Source of the DNA: Candidatus Kurthia intestinigallinarum
Lineage (GTDB): Bacteria > Bacillota > Bacilli > Bacillales_A > Planococcaceae
Reading direction: 5' to 3'
NCBI RefSeq assembly: GCF_003991225.1
Contig: NZ_JTFC01000031.1
Coordinates: 310,001 to 374,000 of the forward strand
Length of the DNA stretch: 64,000 bases
Position 1 is the first letter of the stretch; every line of letters starts with the position of its first letter. The position numbers and the translations under genes were made by a program. Under the pieces are notes generated by a model. The model was not told where the DNA came from. It saw only the letters and a list, made by a program, of their open reading frames with translations, and did no database searches. Below, one piece after another: positions 17,412 through 26,882 of this stretch.

Positions 17412-18638
17412 CTATTTTTCTTTATCACTAAAAATAACAGACCTAGCATGTGGTTTCGTTAAAATACGTTCAATTACACGTTCAACACTTGCCTCTGATA
17501 CCGCAGCCAATTCCGCTAAAGCTTGTTCTACTGTTCGCTCTTCCCCGTATGTTAATTCATTTCGTGCATTACGGTTCATGTAATCAAAACTCGTTTCTAA
17601 GCCTAATAATAAACCACTTTCTAATTGAATTTTTGCACGTTGAATTTCTTCTAACGTTACACCATTATTTTTAATATCCTCAATAACCGCAAGAATCGTT
17701 TCTTCCATTTGAGCAAGCTGTTTCATCGATGTACCACCATAAATCATCCATGCGCCCATATCTTCATAAGAAGAATAATATGAATAAACACTGTATGCTA
17801 ATGCTTTTTCTTCACGAACTTTTTGGAATAAACGTGAAGACATCGAATCCCCAATAATATTGTTTAATACAAGTAAGCTAACGATGTCTGGATCCGAAAC
17901 TGCTAGGCCTTCATACCCTAGTACAAGATGAGCTTGTTCAATCGCCATTTTTCGTTCTACTGCATCTGCATGGAAGATTGGTTTTGTATGATGTACCTGT
18001 TCACGTGCCTCATTATCAAATTGATTAAATGTTTCTATAACAAAATCAATGAGTGCATCATCAATATTACCCGCTAATGAAATAATCACTTCACTCGGTG
18101 TATAATGTTCATTCATAAATGCTTTAATTTTTTCTTTCGTAAAAGTGCGAAGTGTTTCCTCTGTCCCTAAAATGGGTGCCGCCATTTGTGAACCGGCAAA
18201 CATTGTTTGCCATAAACGTTCATCTACGCTATCCTCTGGATCATCCTCACTCATCGCAATTTCTTCTAATATAACTTGGCGTTCTTTTTCAATATCTTCT
18301 TCACGAAATGCTGAATTAAAAAATAAATCAGCTAAAAGGGCAATCGTTTTTCGTGCCTCGTAATCAAGCGATACAGCATAATAACAAGTCTGGTCCTTTG
18401 AAGTAAATGCATTTGTCTGTGCACCTAATCGGTCAAATTCCTCTGCTAGTTGTTTTGCTGTACGTTCAGATGTCCCTTTGAACAACATATGTTCAATAAA
18501 ATGTGTTAACCCATTGTCTTCAGGTTTTTCATAGCGAGAACCCACATTCACAAAAATACCAATCGCTACCGAGCGCATATGTGGCATTTTTTCTGTAATA
18601 ATTCTTAAGCCATTAGGGCATACTTGTTTTGTTGTCAT
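17412..18638 (-). CDS. mlpA: M16B zinc protease MlpA
   Basis: A 408-residue M16B peptidase related to mitochondrial processing peptidase. The zinc motif HFIEH is at residues 46-50, and the third ligand Glu126 (ILEEIAM) is 76 residues on, the standard spacing. The C-terminal half has VREEKALAYSVYS, the usual M16 substrate-binding region. It is a separate, complete active subunit, unlike the ymfF/ymfH pair. It lies between pnp and asd as in B. subtilis (mlpA/ymxG), but the deacetylase gene that usually precedes it is missing. The substrate is not known from sequence. Confidence 0.9.
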   Translation of the reverse strand: MTTKQVCPNGLRIITEKMPHMRSVAIGIFVNVGSRYEKPEDNGLTHFIEHMLFKGTSERTAKQLAEEFDRLGAQTNAFTSKDQTCYYAVSLDYEARKTIALLADLFFNSAFREEDIEKERQVILEEIAMSEDDPEDSVDERLWQTMFAGSQMAAPILGTEETLRTFTKEKIKAFMNEHYTPSEVIISLAGNIDDALIDFVIETFNQFDNEAREQVHHTKPIFHADAVERKMAIEQAHLVLGYEGLAVSDPDIVSLLVLNNIIGDSMSSRLFQKVREEKALAYSVYSYYSSYEDMGAWMIYGGTSMKQLAQMEETILAVIEDIKNNGVTLEEIQRAKIQLESGLLLGLETSFDYMNRNARNELTYGEERTVEQALAELAAVSEASVERVIERILTKPHARSVIFSDKEK

Positions 18639-18731
18639 ATTCGCCTGCTAATTCATTTTTTACAATTAAATTAACAGCTTTCACCTCACTTTTAATCTCC
18701 ATTTTACTCAGCCTACTATAGCACAACAACA

Positions 18732-18768
18732 CAAAAAAAGCGCAATACATGGCGTATTACACTTTATT
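18732..18768 (-). terminator. Rho-independent terminator after pnp
   Basis: Arms at 18739-18749 and 18754-18764 (two G-U pairs in RNA) with a 4-base loop and seven T on the minus strand, 12 bases beyond the pnp stop. Confidence 0.85.
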
Positions 18769-18779
18769 TTATAAAAATA

Positions 18780-20903
18780 CTAAATTTCTTCTACAGCTGC
18801 TTTCTCTTCTTGAATAACAACTTTGCGTGATAAGTTCACACGATGTTTCGCATCAACTTCAATACATTTCACACGTAATTCATCACCTAATTTTAAAACA
18901 TCTTCAACATTATTTGTACGTTCTTCTTGGATTTCAGAAATATGAAGCAAGCCGTCTTTACCTGGGAAAATTTCTAAGAAAGCACCGAATTTTTCAATAC
19001 GTTTTACTTTCCCCATGAAATATTCGCCAACTTGTGCTTCGCGAACAATTCCTTCAATCATTTCTTGCGCTTTTTGAATCATCTCTTGATCAACAGAAGC
19101 AATGAAAATCGTACCATTTTGTTCAGTATCAATCTTAACACCCGTTTCATCAATGATTTTATTAATTTGCTTACCCCCAGGTCCAATAACATCACGAATT
19201 TTTTCTGGTTTAATTTGCATTTTTTTGATTTTCGGAGCATGTGTTGATAACTCTTCACGAGGACCTGATAATGTTGCAAGCATCGAATCTAAAATAATCA
19301 TACGACCACGTTTCGCTTGTTCTAATGCTTCTTCTAAAATTGCACGGTTAATGCCATCAATTTTAATATCCATTTGAAGTGCCGTTACACCTTTAGCTGT
19401 ACCTGCTACTTTAAAGTCCATATCACCAAGATGATCTTCCATACCTTGAATATCTGTTAATACCGCATAGTTGTCACCTTTTTTCACAAGACCCATTGCG
19501 ATACCTGCTACAGGTGCTTTTAATGGTACACCAGCATCCATCATTGCAAGACAAGAACCACAAATTGATGCTTGTGACGTCGAGCCATTTGATTCAAGCA
19601 CTTCTGATACACAACGAATTGTGTAAGGGAAATCTTTTTCATCTGGAATGACAGCAAGTAATGCACGTTCACCTAAAGCACCATGCCCAATTTCACGACG
19701 ACCAGGACCACGCATTGGACCAACTTCACCAACTGAGAATTGAGGGAAGTTGTAATGATGCATGAAACGTTTATTCTCTTCGACACCTAAGCCATCAATT
19801 AATTGCACTTCTGATAATGAGCCTAATGTACAAACAGATAACGCTTGTGTTTGACCACGTGTAAATAAGCCTGAACCATGCGCACGAGGAAGTAAATTCA
19901 CTTCTGAAGAAAGTGGACGAATTTCATCTAATTTACGACCATCAGGACGAATTTTTTCATCCGTAATTAAACGACGTACTTCATCCTTAACCATTTTATC
20001 CAATACCTGTGAAACTTGTTTTAATTGCGCTTCTGCATCTGCAACATCGCCAATTTTCTCAGTATAAGCTTCCATTACAAGTGCTTTTACTGCATTAATT
20101 GCTTCATCACGTGCATGCTTCTCATATGTTTGAATAGCAGCGATCATTTGAGGTTCATATGCATCATTGATTTCTGCAATAAGCGTAGCATCTAACTCAT
20201 GTAATTCCACAGCCATTTTTTCTTTTCCACATTCAGCTGCAATTTTTTCTTGGAAAGCGATGACCTTTTTAATTTCTTCGTGACCGAAAAGAATTGCTTC
20301 AAGCATTGTTTCTTCAGGAACTTCTAGTGCTCCCGCTTCTACCATGTTGATTGCTTCCTTTGTACCAGCTACTGCTAAGTTAATTAACGATACGGCTTCT
20401 TGTTCTGGTGTTGGATTGACAATAAACTCACCATCAATCAAACCAATTTGCACGCCGGCAATTGGTCCATCAAATGGAATGTCGGATACCATAAGCGCTA
20501 AAGAAGATCCCAACATAGCAGCCATTTCAGTTGAACAATCTGGATCTGCAGACATAACCATTGAAATAACTTGTACTTCATTACGGAAGCCATCTGGGAA
20601 TAATGGGCGAATTGGACGATCAATTAAGCGTGACGTTAAGATTGCTTTTTCAGAAGCACGACCTTCACGTTTAATAAAGCCTCCTGGAATTTTACCTGCC
20701 GCATACATCTTTTCTTCATAATTCACTGTTAATGGAAAGAAATCTGTTTGCTTTGGTTTCTTTGATGCTGTCGCATTACATAACACAGCTGTATCACCAT
20801 AGCGAACCATTACTGCACCATTTGCTTGTTTTGCTAATTGACCGACTTCAATTTGAAGTGGACGGCCAGCCCATTCATAGGTATACACCTTTTTTTCGCT
20901 CAT
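18780..20903 (-). CDS. pnp: Polyribonucleotide nucleotidyltransferase (PNPase)
   Basis: A 707-residue 3'-5' phosphorolytic exoribonuclease, the normal family length. Two RNase PH-like domains flank an all-helical segment. The second RNase PH domain includes [10 protein letters not shown] and the Asp-rich loop [16 protein letters not shown] domain ([12 protein letters not shown]) and an S1 domain ([20 protein letters not shown]) at the C-terminus bind RNA. It degrades mRNA to nucleoside diphosphates and forms part of the degradosome. It follows rpsO as in many bacteria, but a terminator lies between the two genes. The start is behind GAGAGGAG. Confidence 0.95.
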   Translation of the reverse strand: MSEKKVYTYEWAGRPLQIEVGQLAKQANGAVMVRYGDTAVLCNATASKKPKQTDFFPLTVNYEEKMYAAGKIPGGFIKREGRASEKAILTSRLIDRPIRPLFPDGFRNEVQVISMVMSADPDCSTEMAAMLGSSLALMVSDIPFDGPIAGVQIGLIDGEFIVNPTPEQEAVSLINLAVAGTKEAINMVEAGALEVPEETMLEAILFGHEEIKKVIAFQEKIAAECGKEKMAVELHELDATLIAEINDAYEPQMIAAIQTYEKHARDEAINAVKALVMEAYTEKIGDVADAEAQLKQVSQVLDKMVKDEVRRLITDEKIRPDGRKLDEIRPLSSEVNLLPRAHGSGLFTRGQTQALSVCTLGSLSEVQLIDGLGVEENKRFMHHYNFPQFSVGEVGPMRGPGRREIGHGALGERALLAVIPDEKDFPYTIRCVSEVLESNGSTSQASICGSCLAMMDAGVPLKAPVAGIAMGLVKKGDNYAVLTDIQGMEDHLGDMDFKVAGTAKGVTALQMDIKIDGINRAILEEALEQAKRGRMIILDSMLATLSGPREELSTHAPKIKKMQIKPEKIRDVIGPGGKQINKIIDETGVKIDTEQNGTIFIASVDQEMIQKAQEMIEGIVREAQVGEYFMGKVKRIEKFGAFLEIFPGKDGLLHISEIQEERTNNVEDVLKLGDELRVKCIEVDAKHRVNLSRKVVIQEEKAAVEEI

Positions 20904-21012
20904 TGTAAAATGAACTCCTCTCTACGATTATCTAACACCATTTTTTATCTATGTAGTAGTATATTTTATCAAATTTCATCATTTTTAACATCTAGGAAAT
21001 GTTTGAAAACAT

Positions 21013-21042
21013 AAGAAAAAGCGGGGCTAGCCCGCTTTTGTG
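21013..21042 (-). terminator. Rho-independent terminator between rpsO and pnp
   Basis: AAAGCGGG and CCCGCTTT pair around a short loop, followed by five T and C on the minus strand, 15 bases after the rpsO stop. Some read-through into pnp is likely. Confidence 0.85.
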
Positions 21043-21056
21043 TGCTGAATTAAATT

Positions 21057-21326
21057 CTAGCGACGTAAACCTAATTTTTGAATAGTTTCGCGGTAACGAG
21101 TTACATCGTTTTCACGAAGGTATTTTAATAGGTTACGACGACGACCTACCATTTTGAATAAACCGCGACGAGAGTGGTGATCCTTTTTGTGTGTACGTAA
21201 GTGATCGTTTAATAAATTGATTTCTGCAGTTAGTACAGCGATTTGTACTTCTGGAGAACCAGTATCACTTTCGTGTGTGCGGAATTCCGCGATGATTTCG
21301 TTTTTACGTTCTTTTGTTAGAGCCAT
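21057..21326 (-). CDS. rpsO: Ribosomal protein S15
   Basis: An 89-residue S15, the standard length. Visible hallmarks are [28 protein letters not shown] and the C-terminal [10 protein letters not shown]15 binds the central domain of 16S rRNA early in 30S assembly and in several bacteria represses its own mRNA. The start codon lies behind AGGAGGTG. A 200-base leader with a promoter and folded elements precedes it, consistent with control of S15 synthesis at the leader. Confidence 0.96.
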   Translation of the reverse strand: MALTKERKNEIIAEFRTHESDTGSPEVQIAVLTAEINLLNDHLRTHKKDHHSRRGLFKMVGRRRNLLKYLRENDVTRYRETIQKLGLRR

Positions 21327-21344
21327 GCTCTACACCTCCTAAAA

Positions 21345-21425
21345 TTATAAAAACCCCCATTTACTGAGTTCATCGTTGGAGAATCGATTGACCAAGTAAT
21401 GGTTGTCCGTGATTAAATCACTTAA
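21345..21425 (-). promoter_or_regulatory. Structured leader of rpsO
   Basis: On the minus strand the leader can fold GTGA/TCAC, then a longer stem CCATTACT with AGTAAATGG (one bulge) enclosing ATCG/CGAT. T5 follows before the ribosome site. It is a candidate S15 autoregulatory leader, or a weak attenuator. No consensus search was done. Confidence 0.4.
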
Positions 21426-21428
21426 AGA

Positions 21429-21458
21429 AGTGTATCATATAAAGGCTTTATGTTGCAA
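21429..21458 (-). promoter_or_regulatory. Likely sigma-A promoter of rpsO
   Basis: TTGCAA (21453-21458) and TGATACACT, with the -10 at 21429-21434, are spaced by 18 bases with an extended TGn motif on the minus strand, about 100 bases before rpsO. Confidence 0.6.
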
Positions 21459-21526
21459 CTATATTCACATCATTTGCAAGTATAGTTCTTTATTTTTAGC
21501 CATTACATTCTTATCACGCGTATGGA

Positions 21527-22477
21527 TTATTTTTGTGCCTCAAAATATTCCATACATTGTTGTTTGTCCGCTTGTAATTGTGCAATAAGCGCTTCAATAC
21601 CATTAAAACGTTGTTCATCGCGCAAACGTTTATACCAATCAATCGCTACTTCTTCTCCGTAAATATTACGATCAAAATCAAAAATATTTACTTCAATTGT
21701 TAGTAGTTTTTCATCTGGATTTTTAAATGTTGGTTTAAAACCAATATTACACATACCTTCATACCATTCATCTTGCACACGAATTTTCACAACATAGACG
21801 CCATTTGCCGGAATAAATGTTCCTTCAGGTACTTGAACATTTGCTGTTGGGAAACCAATTTGACGACCTCGTTTGTCCCCATGAACGACGACACCTGGTG
21901 TTTGATATGGTCGTCCTAATAATGTTTGAACTTCTTCAATATTGCCCTCTTTTAGTAGTCCTCGAATACGTGTTGAACTCACCTTATCGTCACCATCCTC
22001 TAATTTTTCTACAACTTGTACGGAAATATCCGTACCACAAAGCTCTCTCATCACATCCATATTACCGCAACCTCGACTACCAAACGTATAATCAAAGCCT
22101 GCAGTTACATGAACTACATTTAAATCTCTTACAAATAATTGTACGAAATCTTCTGGACTTAATTTAGCAAAATCAGATGTAAAACGTACGACAAATAATG
22201 TATCAACACCTAATTTTTCTAAAACCTCGATTTTTTGTTGAAGCGGTGTAATGTAAAAAATAGCTTCTTTACGTCCCCCTAAAACAAGCGAAGGATGCGG
22301 ATCAAAGGTCATTACCGCTAACTTTGTATTCGTTTGTTTTGCCTTTTCTTTCGCTGCATTGATTACCTTTTGATGACCTCTATGTACGCCGTCAAAAAAG
22401 CCTAATGCGAGTGAATAAGGGCCACTCACTTCTTCTGTGTGAATGTGATGTGGATACATCAATTGAATCACTTGCAT
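21527..22477 (-). CDS. ribF: Bifunctional riboflavin kinase/FMN adenylyltransferase
   Basis: A 316-residue enzyme making FMN and FAD from riboflavin. The N-terminal nucleotidyltransferase domain shows GFFDGVHRGHQ (27-37) and SSTRIRGLL near residue 161. The C-terminal kinase domain shows GDKRGRQIGFPTANV and NGVYVVKI. The gene (ribC in B. subtilis) follows truB by 12 bases and is almost certainly co-transcribed with it. The start is behind GGAGGAACG. Length and both domains are normal. Confidence 0.94.
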   Translation of the reverse strand: MQVIQLMYPHHIHTEEVSGPYSLALGFFDGVHRGHQKVINAAKEKAKQTNTKLAVMTFDPHPSLVLGGRKEAIFYITPLQQKIEVLEKLGVDTLFVVRFTSDFAKLSPEDFVQLFVRDLNVVHVTAGFDYTFGSRGCGNMDVMRELCGTDISVQVVEKLEDGDDKVSSTRIRGLLKEGNIEEVQTLLGRPYQTPGVVVHGDKRGRQIGFPTANVQVPEGTFIPANGVYVVKIRVQDEWYEGMCNIGFKPTFKNPDEKLLTIEVNIFDFDRNIYGEEVAIDWYKRLRDEQRFNGIEALIAQLQADKQQCMEYFEAQK

Positions 22478-22489
22478 TGAACGTTCCTC

Positions 22490-23401
22490 CTAATCTATGT
22501 TTGGAAACATTTTTTCAGGTTTCATTTGATCTTTTTTAGATGGATGTTTCACATATACCGCCACGGCTTTTTGCTGTTCTACAAAGACTAGTTTATCATG
22601 TTCTACTAGCTCTGGGTGCATTGGAAGGACCATACCATTTTTCACTTGTTTTTCATTTTGCTCTGTTATTTCTTGTTGAGGAAAATCAGACAGTGCTGTT
22701 TCTAATGGACGAATCACTTCATTTAAGCGCTCTTCATCAGCCAGTAACTGTAGTTCTGCTAAAGTTACACATTGCTCGCGTGTATAACTACCTGACATCA
22801 CACGTGTTAATTGCGCCATGTGAGCAGGGTATCCTAATAACTCGCCGATTTGAACAGCTAATGTACGAATATACGTGCCTTTACCACAATGAATGCGTAC
22901 AGAAAAAGTTACTTCTTTACCCGAATAGGCATCTTCATTATCAAGTAATTCAATACTATAAATCATCACTTCACGACTTGGACGCTCAACTGTTTCACCT
23001 GCACGAGCATATTCATACAATTTACGGCCATTCACTTTAACAGCTGAAAACATCGGGGGGACTTGTGTAATCTTCCCTGTTAACTTTTCAAATACCTTTT
23101 CTAATTCTTTACGAGAAAAATGTTTATCCTCAACATTTTCTTCAACCGTATCGCCTTCTGCATCTTCTGTCGTTGTTGATCGTCCGATTGAAATCACCGC
23201 TTCATATACCTTTCCCGCATCGGTAATATATTCTGCTAAACGTGTTGCATTACCTAAACAAATCGGTAATACGCCATCAACACCAGGGTCAAGTGTTCCT
23301 GTGTGCCCTACTTTTTTCATTCTTAAAATTTTTCTCACTTTAAATACGCAGTCATGTGACGTCATTCCGCGTTCTTTCCATAAAGGTAAAATACCGTGCA
23401 T
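22490..23401 (-). CDS. truB: tRNA pseudouridine-55 synthase
   Basis: TruB makes the universal pseudouridine at position 55 of the T loop. I start at the second ATG (23401), 7 bases after GGAG; the first ATG at 23407 is too close to that site. The catalytic Asp is in HTGTLDPGVDGVLP, with LGNATRLAEY following. The motif KVNGRKLYEYARAG and the C-terminal RIHCGKGTYIRTLA are typical. The 303 residues are of normal length. It forms an operon with ribF and lies after the rbfA terminator. Confidence 0.94.
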   Translation of the reverse strand: MHGILPLWKERGMTSHDCVFKVRKILRMKKVGHTGTLDPGVDGVLPICLGNATRLAEYITDAGKVYEAVISIGRSTTTEDAEGDTVEENVEDKHFSRKELEKVFEKLTGKITQVPPMFSAVKVNGRKLYEYARAGETVERPSREVMIYSIELLDNEDAYSGKEVTFSVRIHCGKGTYIRTLAVQIGELLGYPAHMAQLTRVMSGSYTREQCVTLAELQLLADEERLNEVIRPLETALSDFPQQEITEQNEKQVKNGMVLPMHPELVEHDKLVFVEQQKAVAVYVKHPSKKDQMKPEKMFPNID

Positions 23402-23462
23402 GTTCATTCTCCTTTGTTGCTATTCATTCTTTAAGAATAGCTTTTTGCGTGTATGATTTCAA

Positions 23463-23500
23463 TAAAAAAGACTGAGGAGCCGAAGCTTCTCAGTCTTTTA
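23463..23500 (-). terminator. Rho-independent terminator after rbfA
   Basis: The arms AAAAGACTGAG and CTCAGTCTTTT, with an inner AAGCTT/AGCC loop region, are followed by six T on the minus strand just beyond the rbfA stop. Confidence 0.88.
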
Positions 23501-23503
23501 ATA

Positions 23504-23860
23504 TTAATAATCTTTTTCAGATTCATGTAGTTGACGCAGTAATTGGTCAATTTTATTACCATATTCAGTTGAAGCATCAAATTCAAATGTTAATTCTGGT
23601 GTAATGCGCAAACGAATACGCTTTGCGATTTCTGAACGAATGAAGCCTTTTGCTTTTTCAAGCCCTTTTAATGTAGCTTCTTTCTCACGTTCGTTGCCTA
23701 GGCTTGTAATATAAACCGTAGCTTGTTGCAAATCACCTGTTACTTCAACATCTGTGACTGTAATAAAGCCTACACGAGGATCTTTTAACTTTCGACCGAT
23801 AATGTCGCCTAGCTCTTTTTTCATTTGCTCAGCAACTCGGTTTGAACGTACTTGTGACAT
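23504..23860 (-). CDS. rbfA: 30S ribosome-binding factor A
   Basis: A 118-residue single KH-like domain protein needed for late 30S maturation. Typical sequences are [35 protein letters not shown] and the C-terminal [13 protein letters not shown]. It is the last gene of the rimP-nusA-infB operon, 18 bases after ylxP. Length and start are normal for the family. Confidence 0.94.
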   Translation of the reverse strand: MSQVRSNRVAEQMKKELGDIIGRKLKDPRVGFITVTDVEVTGDLQQATVYITSLGNEREKEATLKGLEKAKGFIRSEIAKRIRLRITPELTFEFDASTEYGNKIDQLLRQLHESEKDY

Positions 23861-23878
23861 ACAAGTCTCACCTCTTTG

Positions 23879-24157
23879 CTATAAATACTCGATGTTGATA
23901 TTTGTACACTCCCACTCGGAGTTTGTTTCTAAAAATGCAATGGCTCGGTCTAGTTCTCGCCTCGCAGCAACTGTATCTGATGCAACTGCTACAAGTGCAA
24001 CAACCGTTCTTTGCCATACATTCTGATAATTAATTTCTGCTATAGAAACATTGAAGCGTTGTTTTGCACGCATTGTCATACGTTGTAACACAGCTCTTTT
24101 TTCCTTTAGCGAATGCACCGTCGGAATAAAAAATTCACATTCGGCGTAAACAATCAT
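23879..24157 (-). CDS. ylxP: DUF503 protein YlxP
   Basis: A small 92-residue protein of the YlxP/DUF503 family, always found between infB and rbfA in Firmicutes. Family features are the N-terminal ECEFFIPTVHSLKEKR and the FNVSIAEI core, which form a ferredoxin-like fold. Its function is linked by context to ribosome assembly but is not known in detail. Its ATG overlaps the infB stop codon by one base (TAATG), suggesting coupled translation. Confidence 0.9.
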   Translation of the reverse strand: MIVYAECEFFIPTVHSLKEKRAVLQRMTMRAKQRFNVSIAEINYQNVWQRTVVALVAVASDTVAARRELDRAIAFLETNSEWECTNINIEYL

Positions 24158-26109
24158 TATCGTTTAATTTCTTCCATTACGAATGCTTCAATAATGTCGC
24201 CTACTTGAATATCGTTGTAGTTTGCGATAGTGAAACCACATTCGTAACCTTTTGCAACTTCTTTTGCATCGTCTTTGAAACGTTTTAATGAAGATAATTC
24301 ACCTTCAAAAATAACGATTGAGTCACGAATAACACGTACGCCAGCATCACGAACAAGTTTACCCTCTGTTACGTAACCACCTGCGATTGTACCCACTTTA
24401 GAAACTTTAAATGTTTCACGTACTTCTGCATTACCAATGATTTTTTCTTCGTATTCTGGATCAAGCATACCTTTCATCGCTTGTTCGATTTCTTCGATTA
24501 CTTTGTAAATAATACGATGTAAACGAATATCTACGCCTTCTTCTTCAGCAGCGCGTTTTGCGTTTGTATCTGGACGTACGTTGAAACCGATAACGATTGC
24601 ATTAGAAGCAGCTGCTAATGCGATATCTGATTCAGTAATTGCACCAGCACCAGTGTGAATGATTTTAACATTTACACCTTCAACATCAATCTTCATAAGT
24701 GATGCAGCCATAGCTTCTACTGTACCTTGAACGTCGGCTTTAACGATTAAGTTTAACTCTTTCATTTCGCCTTGTTTCATTTGTTCGAATAAGTTATCTA
24801 ATGTTACACGAGAACCTTCGTTACGGTGTTCTTGGATAGCTAATGTTTGACGAGCTTCACCAACTTGGCGTGCGCGTTTTTCGTCTTCAAATACAACGAA
24901 TAAGTCACCAGCTTGAGGGACGTCGTTTAAACCTGTAATTTCAACTGGAGTTGAAGGACCTGCAGATTTAACACGACGACCAAGATCATTCACCATAGCA
25001 CGTACACGACCAAATGTGTTACCTACTACGATTGGATCCCCAACGTTTAATGTACCGTTTTGAACTAATAGTGTTGCAACAGAACCACGACCTTTATCAA
25101 GTTGTGCTTCAATTACTGTACCCATAGCTAAACGTTTTTCATTTGCTTTTAATTCTCCTACTTCAGAAACTAAAAGAATCATTTCTAAAAGTTGGTCAAT
25201 TCCGTCACCTTTAAGTGCTGAGATTGGTACGAAGATTGTATCGCCGCCCCAATCTTCTGGAATTAAACCATGTTCTGTTAATTCTTGCATTACACGATCA
25301 GGGTTTGCAGAAGGTTTATCCATTTTGTTTACTGCTACGATAATTGGCACTTCTGCCGCTTTCGCATGGTTGATTGCTTCTACTGTTTGAGGCATGACAC
25401 CATCATCAGCTGCAACAACTAAGATTGTTAAATCCGTGATTTTTGCACCACGAGCACGCATTGTTGTGAAAGCTGCGTGTCCAGGTGTATCAAGGAATGT
25501 GATTTTTTTGTCGTTAACTTTTACTTGGTAAGCACCGATATGTTGTGTGATACCGCCTGCTTCACCTTCCGTAACCTTTGTATTACGAATTGAGTCAAGT
25601 AATGTTGTTTTACCATGATCGACGTGACCCATGATTGTTACAACTGGTGGGCGTTCTTTAATATCTTCTGGGTGCTCTTCTTCGTCTTCGAAGTACGTAC
25701 CTAAGTCCGTACGGTCAATACGAATTTCTTCTTCAACTTCTACACCATAATCAGCACAAATTAATTCGATGGCATCTTTATCAAGTTCGTTGTTGATTGT
25801 AGCCATGATACCTAACATGAATAATTTTTTAATGATTTCAGAAGGTTCGCGACCTAATTTTTTCGCTAACTCCCCAACAGATAATGATTCATAGAACGTA
25901 ATTTGTTCTGGCAATTCTTTTTTCACTGGTGGTGGAGGTGTTGGACGGTTTTTACGACGTTGTCCGCCATGAATACCTGGTCGACGGCGTTGGTTTGGAC
26001 GTCCACCTTGACCTGGACGTCCACCACCGCGGTTATTATTGTTGCGAGAGTTACTATTGTTAGTGTTACTATTGCTATTATTGTTTTTAGATGATGAATT
26101 ATTAGTCAT
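24157..26109 (-). CDS. infB: Translation initiation factor IF-2, short N-terminus
   Basis: IF2 is a GTPase that places initiator tRNA on the 30S subunit. The 650-residue protein starts at 26109 behind AAGGA and begins with an Asn/Ser tract (residues 2-26), then a Gly/Arg-rich stretch. The IF2N domain at about 67-118 ([16 protein letters not shown]) is present. The GTPase has G1 GHVDHGKTT (162-169 region), G3 DTPGH (207-211) and G4 NKMDK; domains II to IV follow. The usual extreme N-terminal domain (MxVYEYAK-type) is missing, and an in-frame stop four codons upstream rules out extension. It resembles the shorter beta form made from an internal start in B. subtilis. Confidence 0.93.
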   Translation of the reverse strand: MTNNSSSKNNNSNSNTNNSNSRNNNNRGGGRPGQGGRPNQRRRPGIHGGQRRKNRPTPPPPVKKELPEQITFYESLSVGELAKKLGREPSEIIKKLFMLGIMATINNELDKDAIELICADYGVEVEEEIRIDRTDLGTYFEDEEEHPEDIKERPPVVTIMGHVDHGKTTLLDSIRNTKVTEGEAGGITQHIGAYQVKVNDKKITFLDTPGHAAFTTMRARGAKITDLTILVVAADDGVMPQTVEAINHAKAAEVPIIVAVNKMDKPSANPDRVMQELTEHGLIPEDWGGDTIFVPISALKGDGIDQLLEMILLVSEVGELKANEKRLAMGTVIEAQLDKGRGSVATLLVQNGTLNVGDPIVVGNTFGRVRAMVNDLGRRVKSAGPSTPVEITGLNDVPQAGDLFVVFEDEKRARQVGEARQTLAIQEHRNEGSRVTLDNLFEQMKQGEMKELNLIVKADVQGTVEAMAASLMKIDVEGVNVKIIHTGAGAITESDIALAAASNAIVIGFNVRPDTNAKRAAEEEGVDIRLHRIIYKVIEEIEQAMKGMLDPEYEEKIIGNAEVRETFKVSKVGTIAGGYVTEGKLVRDAGVRVIRDSIVIFEGELSSLKRFKDDAKEVAKGYECGFTIANYNDIQVGDIIEAFVMEEIKR

Positions 26110-26144
26110 AGTACTTCCTTACTTGTTGTTTAGTTTTGTCTTTT

Positions 26145-26221
26145 TACGATAAACGACATTAGATCGCCATCCCGTTTATCGTAGGACGAGTTCCTGGCTG
26201 TCCTTCGGCTGTAATGATGGC
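26145..26221 (-). promoter_or_regulatory. Palindromic segment in the ylxQ-infB gap
   Basis: The 154-base gap is far longer than usual at this junction. It holds a perfect 11-base inverted repeat (26145-26155 and 26173-26183) with a 17-base loop. GCCATC inside the loop (26166-26171) can pair with GATGGC at 26216-26221, giving a possible pseudoknot. There is no T-run, so it is not a terminator. It may be a structured infB leader. Confidence 0.5.
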
Positions 26222-26263
26222 CTTTCTGAAGTGGTCAACACCAGTATCTCATAGACAGACAAC

Positions 26264-26578
26264 TTACGCTAACTCATTGAAGTACTGCGATAGCTTTTTA
26301 GCAAAGCCGTTATCCATAATTGCTAGAGATACACGCGTTTCACGTCCTGTCGCATGACCTAATTGCTCACGCGAACCAAAGACATAAATCGGCACATTAT
26401 AATATGCACATTTATCGTGCAATTTTTTTGTTGTGTTTTGTGAAGCATCTGCTGAGATAATGACAAGTTTGGCGTCATTCCCACGTACTTCTTTTACCAC
26501 TTGTTCTTCGCCTGATACGACTTTTCTTGCACTGGCAGCGATTCCCAATAAATTAAAAATGGCTTGTTCTGTTGTCAT
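26264..26578 (-). CDS. rplGA: L7Ae-family ribosomal protein (YlxQ)
   Basis: A 104-residue L7Ae/L30e-like RNA-binding protein that recognises kink-turns. The family core is visible: LLGIAASARKVVSGEEQV, LVIISADAS and YVFGSREQLGHATGRE. In B. subtilis YlxQ/RplGA is dispensable and binds kink-turn RNA. The gene follows ylxR by one base. Unusually, 154 bases separate it from infB downstream. Confidence 0.88.
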   Translation of the reverse strand: MTTEQAIFNLLGIAASARKVVSGEEQVVKEVRGNDAKLVIISADASQNTTKKLHDKCAYYNVPIYVFGSREQLGHATGRETRVSLAIMDNGFAKKLSQYFNELA

Positions 26579-26579
26579 T

Positions 26580-26852
26580 TTACGATTCCTTTCGAATAAC
26601 TGCTAGTAAGTCTTCATAAATTTGTTCTGGAATTTCTACTTCAAGCTGATGCTTTAATACATTTTTACGTTTTGCTTCATTAACAGCATATTCTGTTTTT
26701 GAAACATAAGCACCCCGTCCTGATTTTTTGCCTGTTACATCTACTGATACTTCGCCTTCTTTTGAGCGTACAACACGAATCATCTCTTTTTTAGGATGCA
26801 TTTCATTTGTTGCAACACAACGGCGCAGTGGCACTTTACGATTTGTTGGCAT
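26580..26852 (-). CDS. ylxR: YlxR/RnpM family RNA-binding protein
   Basis: A 90-residue basic protein of the DUF448 family. The start ATG at 26852 lies 8 bases after GGAGGG; an upstream in-frame GTG abuts that site. Hallmarks are the N-terminal RKVPLRRCVATNEM and the central SGRGAYVS. B. subtilis YlxR (RnpM) has been linked to RNase P regulation. It sits between nusA and ylxQ in the conserved operon. Confidence 0.9.
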   Translation of the reverse strand: MPTNRKVPLRRCVATNEMHPKKEMIRVVRSKEGEVSVDVTGKKSGRGAYVSKTEYAVNEAKRKNVLKHQLEVEIPEQIYEDLLAVIRKES

Positions 26853-26882
26853 ACTTTTCACCCTCCAAATTGATTCGGACGA

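Noticed and set aside
22540-23040. Plus-strand open frame of 166 codons opposite truB
   Set aside because: It is antisense to truB, lacks a ribosome site, and its composition (His, Leu, Tyr rich) is that of a reverse-frame shadow.
26145-26183. Inverted repeat before infB read as a terminator
   Set aside because: No T-run follows in either direction (AAAAAG and GGACG flanks).
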